From Polaribacter sp. IC073 (lineage in GTDB: Bacteria > Bacteroidota > Bacteroidia > Flavobacteriales > Flavobacteriaceae), in the NCBI RefSeq assembly GCF_007997075.1, contig NZ_VORS01000002.1, positions 434,001 through 498,000 of the forward strand: a DNA stretch of 64,000 nucleotides. Direction: 5' to 3'. Under the pieces are notes generated by a model. The model saw only the letters and a program-made list of their open reading frames with translations, made no database searches and was not told where the DNA came from. Made by a program: the position numbers and the translations under genes. Below, in pieces: positions 8,756 through 17,133 of the stretch; within the stretch, counting starts at the first letter, position 1, and each line of letters starts with the position of its first letter.

Positions 8756-9823
8756 ATGGATAAAAAATCTTCTGCACTGCACGAAAAAGACGGCGTTTCA
8801 TCACCAGAAACAACCAGTAAATCTTCTGCGGAAAAAATAAAATTACATAGAGCTAAACAAAACTCTGTGAATGAATATGTTACCAAAATTTTAGAAGGTA
8901 ATATTACTTTTTTAAGCAAAGCAATTACATTGGTAGAAAGTACAAATGCGAAACATCAACAAAAAGCAAATGAAATTTTAGAACGCTGTTTGCCGTATGC
9001 TAATAACTCTGTAAGAATAGGAATTACGGGAGTTCCTGGAGTTGGAAAAAGCACTTTTATAGAAACTTTTGGAAAACATTTAACTTCACAAGGTAAAAAA
9101 GTGGCTGTTTTGGCGGTTGACCCAAGTAGTTCTGTAAACAACGGATCTATTTTAGGGGATAAAACCAGAATGGAAGTTTTAGTAACCGATAAAAATGCAT
9201 TTATAAGACCTTCGCCTTCTGGGACTTCTTTAGGTGGTGTTGCTCAAAAAACTCGTGAGAGTATTATTTTATGTGAAGCTGCTGGTTTTGATACTATTAT
9301 CATTGAAACGGTTGGTGTTGGTCAGTCTGAAACAGTTGTCCACTCTATGGTAGATTTCTTTTTATTATTGAAGTTATTTGGTGCCGGCGATGAATTGCAA
9401 GGCATAAAACGCGGAATTATAGAAATGGCAGATGCTATTGTAATTAATAAAGCGGATGGAGAAAATAAACAAAATGCAAAAATTGCGAAAGTTGAATTTA
9501 ACAGAGCATTGCACTTATATCCTTTAAAAGAAAGCAAATGGCAGCCAAAAGTGCTTACTGCAAGTGCTTTGCATAATTCTGGAATTGAGAAGATTGATAC
9601 GATGATTACTGAATATATTGCGCTAACAAAAGACAATAAGTATTTCTATAAAAAAAGAAACGATCAAAATAAATTCTGGTTATTATCAACTATTGAACAA
9701 CAATTAAAAGCAAATTTTTATCAGAATATAAAAGTTAAAAGTGCGTTAGAAAATGAGATTTTAAATTTAGAAAACGGAAAAACAACTCCTTTTAATGCAG
9801 CAAAACGCTTATTAGATTTATAA
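8756..9823 (+). CDS. meaB: Methylmalonyl-CoA mutase-associated GTPase MeaB
   Basis: MeaB is a SIMIBI-class P-loop GTPase that gates cobalamin loading and protects methylmalonyl-CoA mutase. In 355 residues it shows Walker A GVPGVGKST at 92-100, VDPSSSVNNGSILGDKTRM, SGTSLGGVAQKT, the switch and Walker B region IIETVGVGQSE, and the guanine-specificity motif NKADG. The N-terminal 40 residues are Ser/Lys-rich and poorly conserved. No mutase gene lies in this window. ArgK is an older name for the same family. Confidence 0.95.
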   Translation: MDKKSSALHEKDGVSSPETTSKSSAEKIKLHRAKQNSVNEYVTKILEGNITFLSKAITLVESTNAKHQQKANEILERCLPYANNSVRIGITGVPGVGKSTFIETFGKHLTSQGKKVAVLAVDPSSSVNNGSILGDKTRMEVLVTDKNAFIRPSPSGTSLGGVAQKTRESIILCEAAGFDTIIIETVGVGQSETVVHSMVDFFLLLKLFGAGDELQGIKRGIIEMADAIVINKADGENKQNAKIAKVEFNRALHLYPLKESKWQPKVLTASALHNSGIEKIDTMITEYIALTKDNKYFYKKRNDQNKFWLLSTIEQQLKANFYQNIKVKSALENEILNLENGKTTPFNAAKRLLDL

Positions 9824-9935
9824 GAATTTGGTTAGCCACAAAACCTTTAAACATATAATTTCGTCAAAGGTTTTTAGCACTATTGAAATCAATTTGTAAG
9901 AATTACCCTATTTACACTAGAAAAATCACTTTAGA

Positions 9936-10445
9936 ATGAAACTAAAATATTTAATCATTGCCTTTATTTTTACACTCTTCAGTTGTAAGGAAAAGAAAGA
10001 AATTAGTCCTGTAAACCCAGAAAACTGGAAGAAAAGAGCCATAGATATCAGCACAAAAGATTCGCTGGAGTTCGGGAAATCTTACCTTTCTATTTATTCT
10101 CAAATTTATAGCATGTCAGAACACAGAAAGCATAACCTTACTGCAATGATCAGTTTAAGAAACACAAGTGATGTTGATTCTATTTATATTTTAAGGGCAG
10201 AATATTATGGGACTCATGGGACCTCTATTCAAAAATATTTCGATTACCCTATCTTTTTAGCTCCAATGGAAACTACAGAAATAATTATTGATGAAATTGA
10301 TGTTTCTGGCGGAACAGGTTCTAACTTTATCTTTGAATGGAAGATACCTAAAAATTCTTCTGAACCTTTGTTTGAAGGTGTAATGACTTCTACAATTGGT
10401 CAGCAAGGTTTGTCTTTTATAACACAAGCAAAAAGAATTAAATAG
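9936..10445 (+). CDS. DUF3124 lipoprotein
   Basis: The 169-residue protein has a type II signal peptide, MKLKYLIIAFIFTLFSC, with the lipobox Cys at residue 17, so it is predicted to be lipid-anchored. The mature part fits DUF3124: YSQIYSMSEHRKHNLTAMIS, RNTSDVDSIYILRAEYY, LAPMETTEIIIDEIDVSGG, GSNFIFEW. The family has an immunoglobulin-like beta architecture and unknown function. The gene stands alone between meaB and the dead marC gene on the same strand. Confidence 0.82.
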   Translation: MKLKYLIIAFIFTLFSCKEKKEISPVNPENWKKRAIDISTKDSLEFGKSYLSIYSQIYSMSEHRKHNLTAMISLRNTSDVDSIYILRAEYYGTHGTSIQKYFDYPIFLAPMETTEIIIDEIDVSGGTGSNFIFEWKIPKNSSEPLFEGVMTSTIGQQGLSFITQAKRIK

Positions 10446-10457
10446 GTGCCATCGCTA

Positions 10458-11056
10458 TTTTTCAACTATCTTTTTTGTTTTTACTGTAATAGTCCCTATT
10501 GGTAACGTAACTGTATCCCTCTTAAAGCTACCAGAGACTTAGATCTTTTACAGAAGAAAAAAGTTGCAATTCGTGCGCCTTTTATTGCTTTTGGTATTCT
10601 TTTATTTTTTATTATAATCGGACAATTAATTTTAGAATGACTGTTTCTCTAGCTACTTTCCAAATTTCTGGAGGTTTATTTTTTTTCTTTTTGCTTTGAC
10701 TATAATTTTTGGAGATCGTAAACCCGAAGAAGAAAAAAAGGGAATTACAGATTATAAAAACGTCACTATATTTCCTATTGTAATACCTTCTATTGCTTCT
10801 CCTGGTGCAATTATGGAAGTTGTTTTAATGGACAGACAATCACTTATACACTATAGAACCGCAAGCAGTTACTACCGTATTCGTATTATTTGTAATGGTA
10901 ATAACTTGTATAATTCTGCTAACAGCAAACCATTTGTAAAAAAGAATTGGTAATAATATAATTACAGTAATTAGTAAAACTATGGGGCTAACACTTCCTG
11001 TATATACAATACAAAGTATATTAACAGGAATTAGACATTATTTTGCTAGTGTGTAA
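10458..11056 (+). pseudogene. Decayed MarC-family integral membrane protein gene
   Basis: Three plus-strand frames taken in turn give a MarC protein: TVIVPIGNVTVSLL, then DLLQKKKVAIRAPFIAFGIL, FFIIIGQLILE, stop, TVSLATFQISGGLF, ALTIIFGDRKPEEEKK, NVTIFPIVIPSIASPGAIM, and finally GIRHYFASV with the original stop at 11054-11056. The open stretch at 10696-10953 is only the middle of this gene and goes out of frame after VVLM. Frameshifts and stops are spread over the whole length, so this is old decay and not one sequencing error. MarC proteins are six-helix membrane proteins of uncertain function. Confidence 0.85.
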
Positions 11057-11112
11057 AAATTATCTCTCTTTATATTCAACCTTATATGAGCACTAAAAAT
11101 ACTTCAAAATAA

Positions 11113-11143
11113 AAATGCCTGTTACAAATTGCAACAGGCATTT
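11113..11143. terminator. Bidirectional-looking hairpin terminator
   Basis: Arms AAATGCCTGTT (11113-11123) and AACAGGCATTT (11133-11143) enclose a 9-base loop. It lies after the TonB receptor gene on the minus strand and after the marC remnant on the plus strand. Confidence 0.8.
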
Positions 11144-11193
11144 CATCCAACTAAATCAACCAAAACAAACATGGTTAAAGTCTATATATTTTT

Positions 11194-13419
11194 CTAAAAT
11201 GTATACGTAATACTTGCTTTTGCAAAAAAAGGTGTTCCTGGTATAAAGTGAATTTCTTCTACCGAGTTTGGTTCATTTTGTAATCTTGTTTCCGTTGCAA
11301 ACTGAGTTTCATTCCAAGCAACATCAAAAATATTTTCTAAAGTGACACCTAAAGTAATGTCTTTCATTTTATAATTGATATTAAAATCTGCTATGAAATA
11401 ACCTTCTGCTACGATAGAGTTGTCTTCGTTTGCAGGTCTATCATCAACAAACCTGTATTGTAGGCCACCAGAAAAATTTCCTAATTTAGAAACAGACAAA
11501 CCACCAACTATTGTAAAATCGGGTGCTAAAGGAATGTAATCTTCTCCGCTAATATTTTCTAAACTTCTTGCTTTTGTGTACGTTAAATCTGTATTAAAAA
11601 ATAACCAATCTGTAAATTGATACGTTACTCCAAAATCAACACCAAAACGCTCAGACTCTCCAGATGGCTCTACAATACCAGCATCACCAACATAAACAAA
11701 TTCTTCTTCAGATAATAGATACCAAACGGCTGTATTTAAGACCATATTCTTAGTCGGTTTCCAAATGTTACCAAAGTCTAAGCCATACGCTTTTGGTAAA
11801 ATTTTATCAGCATTTTGTTGTAAAACAACTCTTGTATCGTTAGAGTGAAACCCGATTCCAGATTTTAGAAACCATTGTAAATTATCATTCTGAGAATATA
11901 AAAAGTTTAATTTAGGAGTTACAATTGCTTTACTCTTAGTTAATGTTTCATAATCTGTTTGCAGAGCATCATTGTAAATAAATTTAAAATAATCTAAACG
12001 AACTGCCGGTGAAACTTTAAATTTACCTAACTGAAATTCAGAGTTAAAAAAGGCATACATATTTGTTTGTTTTACATCCCCTAATTGAATTCTATCTATA
12101 ATTTCTTTTCTATTTTTAGTATGTGAAAGTTCTATGTCATTAATTAAATCATAACGTAAACCAATACCTTTTGTGAATTTTGCTTCCACATCGCCAAATT
12201 CTTTATTAGAAATTATTTTTGCATTTGCTCCAAAAATATCTCTATCTTCAAATTGTCTTATTTGATCTCCGTTTATAGGATCTTCTAAAAAGAAGGTGAA
12301 ATTAGAAAATAATTGAAAATTGTATTTAGAATAAAAAACATTTGTTTTTAAAATAGATTCCTCAGACAATGCTTTTTGTAACTGAACATTAAAATTAGTT
12401 CTAGAAGTAGTTCCTCCTTCTGTGTCATCAATAGCACCAAAACGTGTAATATTTCCGTTTTTGACTTCTCTTTCTGGTATTTGACCAGAAGCATCCCAAC
12501 TACTTGTAAAGTGCGATGCTGTTAATGTAACTCTACCTTTTCCGTTTAAATACGTATTGTATTTTCCGAAAAGATTTAACCTGTTAAAGTTTTGTGGCGA
12601 CTCAAAAGGGCCATCATTTTCAATATATTCAATGGCTACAAAAGCATCTTCATTCTTTTTGTTTTCTAAAATATTAAACATCCCTAGAGTTCTCTTAGAA
12701 TTAAATTGCCCCACCTCTAATGAGATTGTGTTTTTTTGAATGCTGTTTTTTGTTGAAAAATTAACGTAACCTGCTGTATTAAAATCACCTTGGCTTGCGT
12801 AATATGGACCTTTACCAAAATCTATTTTTTTAATGGTTTCTGGAATCATAAAGTGTAAATCGCTGTACCCTTGTCCGTGTGCATGAGAAACCATATTGAT
12901 TGGCATTCCGTCTACAGAAAGTGTAATATCTGTACCATGATCTATATCAAAACCTCTTAAAAAAATCTGTTCTGCTTTTCCACCGCCGGCATGTTGGCCA
13001 ATAATTAAACCAGGAACTTTTCTTAAAATTTCTTGAGAACTATTTACAGGATTCACATGTAAATCTATCATAGAAATAGTTTGTAAAGCGTTGATCTCTT
13101 CACGTAAAACCAATTCTTCTAATTGAAAAATTTTAGTTTCTAAAATAACGATAAAATTTTTAAAATTATCTTTAGAAAGGATCATTTCTTGTTTTTAAAA
13201 ACCTAAAATACCTATTTGAACTGTATCTCCAGTTTTAGAGTTCGTTACTTTAAAATTTCCATTTAAATCTGAGTGCGTATGTGCATTTGAAGTAACATTA
13301 AAAACATACGCATTTTCTATTGGGGCATTAAAAACATCTACCACACGCCCTTTTAATTCCTGACCAAATATGTGTCCACAATTTGCCAAAAGAATAAATA
13401 CAATAATTTTACTTTTCAT
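11194..13419 (-). pseudogene. TonB-dependent receptor interrupted by one in-frame stop codon
   Basis: Two adjacent open frames are in the same phase, 13195-13419 and 11194-13185, separated only by TAA at 13195-13197. The first part has a signal peptide ending HIFGQ and a carboxypeptidase-like domain (GRVVDVFNAPIENAYVFNVT, THSDLNGNFKV). The second has the plug (ALQTISMIDLHVNPVNSSQE, LIIGQHAGGGKAEQIFLRGF, DGMPINMVSHAHGQGYSDL) and a barrel ending in a terminal aromatic strand (FAKASITYTF). Joined they give a receptor of about 741 residues, a complete length for the family. ATG 13185 could restart translation, but that product lacks a signal peptide. The stop could be a real mutation (for example GAA to TAA) or a sequencing error. 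Confidence 0.85.
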
Positions 13420-13443
13420 TATTTTATATTTTTATTTGACCTA

Positions 13444-13474
13444 CAAATCTAAATCTTTTTAATGTAATCTTCAA
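13444..13474 (-). promoter_or_regulatory. Candidate promoter of the TonB receptor gene
   Basis: On the minus strand a TTG (13472-13474) and an exact TAnnTTTG box, TAGATTTG (13444-13451), are 20 bases apart, the usual Bacteroidota spacing. The box lies 25 bases before the receptor start and overlaps the stop of the TPR gene, so the receptor may be transcribed both alone and by read-through. Confidence 0.5.
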
Positions 13475-14744
13475 CTAAAGGACCTAATTCATATACACTT
13501 TCAGTCAATTCTTTTTTCAGTAAAATTGCAGCATCTTTCTTGTCATTTGCTTTTAAAATATAAGCCGTATGTAACAAAGCTTCTGGCTCAAAAGTTTTAT
13601 TAATCACATGGCTCTCAGCAATCTCTAATGCCTTTTTATTTTGTCCGTTTTTAAAATACGACCAAGCTAATAAATCATACGATTGTGCTGTAGGTCTTTC
13701 TGAAACTTCTTGCATAGCTATTTCTAATGCTTTTGTTTTCTTGTCTGCTATATCTGCATATAATAAAACGTCGTATTTATGATACATTACTCCGTAATTT
13801 GTATCAGATGCTTTTGCTAAATACTTTTCTATTTCTCTCTCTTTTTCTTGAGAATTTCCCATAAAGTCTAAAATATCTGCTTTTAATAAATGATAATCTG
13901 GTGCTTTATTTTCTTTTGTTACTGTTTCTAATATTCGTAAGGCTTCAGTTGGGTTTCTTTCGTATGAGTATACTATCCAAGCAATTCCTTTTTTAGCATA
14001 ACTATCATTAGGATTCAGTTTTAATGCTTTTAAATAAGCGCTGTAAGAATCTTTAATTCTCCCCGCATGGCCATAATAATCTGCAAGATTGGTATAATTC
14101 CATTGCTCTAAAACTTTGTTGTTAGAAGATTTTGCTATTTTTAATGAAGCCTCTAAATATTGAATAGCCTTGTCTAAATTACCAATATGATCATTGTATT
14201 TAGATACTCTTATTAAATAATCGAAACTTTTAAAATTTTTAACTTTAGATAAATATTTTTCTGTTTCTTCTAAATTGCCTAGTTCTAAATTTACATCAAT
14301 CAGCATAAACTGTGTTTGCTGTAAGTTTTCTCCATTTATCTCTGCTTTTTTAAGTAATGCTAAAGCTTGTTTGAATCTATGCTGAGAAATATAGTTTCTA
14401 GCCAAACTTCTTAAATAACTAGCACTATTGTAATTGGTTTTTTCATTTACTAAAACCAAGTTTTTTTCTGCTTTTTTTAACGATGCTATTTCTCCTGTTA
14501 ATTTAAAAATAGTATTGTTTGCAGCTGCTAACTTAGCATAATATGGATGTTGGTCTGGTGTTTTTTCTAATTTTTGTTCCCAAAAATTATAATCTAATTG
14601 TATATTTTCTAAAGATGCATTTTCAGAAACTTCTAAAAACTCATTGTAATCTTTAGTATTTGTTATTTGTTTGTCGGTTGATGTGTTGCAACTTGTTGCG
14701 ATAGAAAAAGTTACAAACAATAAAATTAGTTGGAAATATTTCAT
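13449..14744 (-). CDS. TPR-repeat lipoprotein in DUF4331 locus
   Basis: The 431-residue protein has a lipoprotein signal (QLILLFVTFSIATSC) with Cys at about 19. The rest is a series of tetratricopeptide-like helical pairs: RSLARNYISQHRFKQALALL, AIQYLEASLKIAKS, NYTNLADYYGHAGRIKDSYS, AYLKALKLNPNDSYAKKGIA, and LLAWSYFKNGQNKKALEIAE near the C-terminus. TPR arrays are protein-binding scaffolds. Its neighbours are two DUF4331 genes upstream and a TonB receptor downstream, all on one strand. It probably acts with them at the periplasmic face of a membrane, which is inferred from context. Confidence 0.85.
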   Translation of the reverse strand: MKYFQLILLFVTFSIATSCNTSTDKQITNTKDYNEFLEVSENASLENIQLDYNFWEQKLEKTPDQHPYYAKLAAANNTIFKLTGEIASLKKAEKNLVLVNEKTNYNSASYLRSLARNYISQHRFKQALALLKKAEINGENLQQTQFMLIDVNLELGNLEETEKYLSKVKNFKSFDYLIRVSKYNDHIGNLDKAIQYLEASLKIAKSSNNKVLEQWNYTNLADYYGHAGRIKDSYSAYLKALKLNPNDSYAKKGIAWIVYSYERNPTEALRILETVTKENKAPDYHLLKADILDFMGNSQEKEREIEKYLAKASDTNYGVMYHKYDVLLYADIADKKTKALEIAMQEVSERPTAQSYDLLAWSYFKNGQNKKALEIAESHVINKTFEPEALLHTAYILKANDKKDAAILLKKELTESVYELGPLVEDYIKKI

Positions 14745-14770
14745 TTTTTGTATTTTTAATGGTTAAATAA

Positions 14771-14801
14771 CTGGTGCACTTTATAAGAATTAGTACACCA
14801 G
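14771..14801 (-). terminator. Hairpin between DUF4331 and TPR genes
   Basis: Arms CTGGTGCACT (14771-14780) and AGTACACCAG (14792-14801) pair with one mismatch. There is no T-run after it in the minus direction, so it may be a weak attenuator or an mRNA-stabilising hairpin and not a full terminator. Confidence 0.4.
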
Positions 14802-14877
14802 ATTATTAATAGTACTGTAGTTATGATAAACCAATACCCATTTTTTTTAATAAATTGGTATCTGGTTTAAGAAGCTT

Positions 14878-15435
14878 CTACCAAGGTGAAGCCAAGTATG
14901 GAAAACTTGTTAAGAAGTCTTTGTCATTTGCATTTACGTTATCATCTGAAAGTGTTGGGTTTTCAGTAAAATCTTCTCCACCAAAAATTAATAACAACTC
15001 TACAGTAATAACATCATCTGCTAAAGCTCTTCCTGTAAGTACATTTGTACCGTCATAAAAAGTTGTTGTACCATCTAAAGAAACGTTTAAAACATCTGTA
15101 GCTAATAAACCTGTAAAGGCAGCTGCATCTTGTCCTAGCGCATTTTTATCTCCCATGTTTGCAAAAGCAGGACTCAATCCTTTTAAATTTGCTTCAAACA
15201 TTGCCTGAAAACTTGCGTTTTGCTCAGAAGGTATGGTTACATTAAATTCATCTTTACTTGCAGAAGATGTAAACACTGTGTTTACTGCTGGTCTACCCAT
15301 TTGATCTTTCTGTGCAAAAGTTCCAGAGAAATCTGTTTTTATGATAACTGGCTCATCATCATTATTGTTACAACTAACTAATACTATTGAAGACATTAAT
15401 AAAGCTGCCGTATATTTTATAAAATTAATTTTCAT
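14878..15435 (-). CDS. DUF4331-family lipoprotein (C-terminal-half type)
   Basis: The 185-residue protein has a lipobox signal (LLMSSIVLVSC, Cys near 22) followed by an acidic spacer NNNDDEP. The mature part matches the second half of DUF4331: QMGRPAVNTVF, SASKDEFNVTIPSEQN, then TGRALADDVITVELLLIFGG, and ends LTSFPYLASPW. In many bacteria DUF4331 is one longer protein. Here the two halves are separate neighbouring genes. Molecular function is unknown; it is predicted to be exported and lipid-anchored. Confidence 0.8.
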   Translation of the reverse strand: MKINFIKYTAALLMSSIVLVSCNNNDDEPVIIKTDFSGTFAQKDQMGRPAVNTVFTSSASKDEFNVTIPSEQNASFQAMFEANLKGLSPAFANMGDKNALGQDAAAFTGLLATDVLNVSLDGTTTFYDGTNVLTGRALADDVITVELLLIFGGEDFTENPTLSDDNVNANDKDFLTSFPYLASPW

Positions 15436-15461
15436 GATATTCTGTTTTTAAAGTTTGATTA

Positions 15462-16118
15462 TTATTGTTTTACTTTTGCTTCTACCCAAGTGTTAATTGT
15501 ACCAGAAGTACCAATCATACTCTTAGGAACTTCTACGACTATAGATAATACATTAGTACCCGCAAATGTATCTGCACCAGGTGTGCTAAATGCTGATGCT
15601 GTACCTCCTATGATTTCACTATATTTAGCAAAGTCAAAGAAAAAAGGATCATCTCTTGGTCCTGCAAACATTTTCATTCCTGCAGCATTTGTTGCAATTA
15701 CTGCATTAGAACCTTTTGCTGAAATAGCTACTTCTCCTTTGATAGAAGACATTTCCGAAATTGTACTATTTAAACCTGTAACAGATGGTGCAACTGGTCC
15801 GAAAAAATACATTTTACCATCTCTTGGTATTGCTTGTATTACTAAGTCTTCTACATTGTCTCCATTTGTATCAATATTAAACTCTACTAATACGTTTTCA
15901 TCAAAATTAGTTGTGTTTGTTGCAGAAGGACTTAATAAACCTTGTACGTTCGCTACAAAAACCAAATTGCTGGTGTTTTCTGCTTGAAATGCATAGAAAT
16001 CTGTAATGTCTGCAGAAGTTCCTTGTGCTGCAGGCGCATCGATGTGATCTGCTGCTACTGTAATTAAACCGATAATTCCAAGAATTACAGTTCCTAATAA
16101 AATTTTACTTTTTTTCAT
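15462..16118 (-). CDS. DUF4331-family exported protein (N-terminal-half type)
   Basis: The 218-residue protein has a signal peptide (KILLGTVILGIIGLITVAA) immediately followed by DHIDAPAAQGTSADITDFYAF, the N-terminal signature of DUF4331. The sequence continues through VFVANVQGLLSP, VLVEFNIDTNGDNVEDLVIQ and AGPRDDPFFFDFAKY, with TNVLSIVVEVPKSMIG near the C-terminus. The DHIDAP His/Asp cluster at the mature N-terminus looks like a possible metal site, which is my inference. It is the first gene of the four-gene minus-strand locus and lies 26 bases before the lipoprotein half. Confidence 0.83.
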   Translation of the reverse strand: MKKSKILLGTVILGIIGLITVAADHIDAPAAQGTSADITDFYAFQAENTSNLVFVANVQGLLSPSATNTTNFDENVLVEFNIDTNGDNVEDLVIQAIPRDGKMYFFGPVAPSVTGLNSTISEMSSIKGEVAISAKGSNAVIATNAAGMKMFAGPRDDPFFFDFAKYSEIIGGTASAFSTPGADTFAGTNVLSIVVEVPKSMIGTSGTINTWVEAKVKQ

Positions 16119-16308
16119 TGTGTGAGTTTTTAGTTTATATTTAATTGAATCTCACTCATACTTACGAGAAGATTTAAAGTACGGTTTTAAAAAAGGTTGT
16201 TTTTTTTTAATCTTTTTTTAAAACCCCTATAAATACTGATAAAATTGATATAAAAATTTTTAAACTCAGTTAATATTTGTAGTATTGTATTAGAAAAAAA
16301 GCTAAATT

Positions 16309-17133
16309 TTGAGTAATTCTATAAAAAAATCTTCTTGGAAAGTAAGACTTCATGAAATTATCTATGAAGCAGATACAAAAGAAGGTAAAGTATTTGATGT
16401 AATTTTATTAATAGCCATTCTAGCAAGCATACTGTTAGTAATGCTAGAAAGTATAGAGAGTTTTGACAATGATTATCACTACTATTTAAATATTGGTGAA
16501 TGGATTATTACTATTCTCTTTTCGATAGAATACATCCTTCGTATTATATCGATAAGAAAACCTTATAAATATATTTTTAGCTTCTATGGTATTATAGATT
16601 TACTATCGACAATACCCATGTATTTATCTCTTATTTTTGTCGGTTCTCAAGGTTTAGTGGCCTTAAGAGCTTTACGTTTATTGCGTGTTTTTAGAATTTT
16701 AAAATTGGCTAGATATATAGGTGCGTCTAACAAACTATTATTAGCATTAAGATCTAGTAGAGCAAAAATAGCTGTATTCCTGTTTTTTGTTTTAATTGTT
16801 TGTATTATTTTAGGAACAGTAATGTATATGATAGAAGGTGCAGAAAACGGATTTACAAACATTCCTAAGAGTATTTACTGGGCAATTGTAACATTAACCA
16901 CCGTTGGTTTTGGTGACATTGCACCTCAAACTCCTTTAGGTCAATTAATTGCAAGTGCTATTATGATTATGGGGTACTCTATCATTGCCATCCCTACAGG
17001 AATTGTAAGTTCTGAAATGACAAAAACTGATTCTGAAATAGATACAAATACACAAGCGTGCCCAACCTGTCTAAAGGGAACTCATAAAAAAAATGCAACT
17101 TTTTGTTATAACTGCGGAAGTATCTTAAATTAA
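16309..17133 (+). CDS. Voltage-gated potassium channel with C-terminal zinc ribbon
   Basis: The 274-residue protein has six membrane helices in the Kv layout. The S4 segment at about 117-136 carries regularly spaced Arg residues (LRALRLLRVFRILKLARYI). The selectivity filter is TVGFGD at 198-203, after the pore helix YWAIVTLT, followed by S6. An unusual short cytoplasmic tail ends in a CX2C-X11-CX2C zinc ribbon (Cys 251, 254, 266, 269). The start is TTG at 16309: an in-frame TAA lies two codons before it, and the next ATG would remove helix S1. The stop is directly followed by the miaA start. Confidence 0.9.
   Translation: MSNSIKKSSWKVRLHEIIYEADTKEGKVFDVILLIAILASILLVMLESIESFDNDYHYYLNIGEWIITILFSIEYILRIISIRKPYKYIFSFYGIIDLLSTIPMYLSLIFVGSQGLVALRALRLLRVFRILKLARYIGASNKLLLALRSSRAKIAVFLFFVLIVCIILGTVMYMIEGAENGFTNIPKSIYWAIVTLTTVGFGDIAPQTPLGQLIASAIMIMGYSIIAIPTGIVSSEMTKTDSEIDTNTQACPTCLKGTHKKNATFCYNCGSILN

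Noticed and set aside
10696..10953. Independent 85-residue gene
   Set aside because: It is the middle of the broken marC gene; its second half is out of frame with the family.
11194..13185. Complete 663-residue receptor gene starting at 13185
   Set aside because: It has no signal peptide and begins inside the carboxypeptidase-like domain; the real start is 13419 across an in-frame stop.
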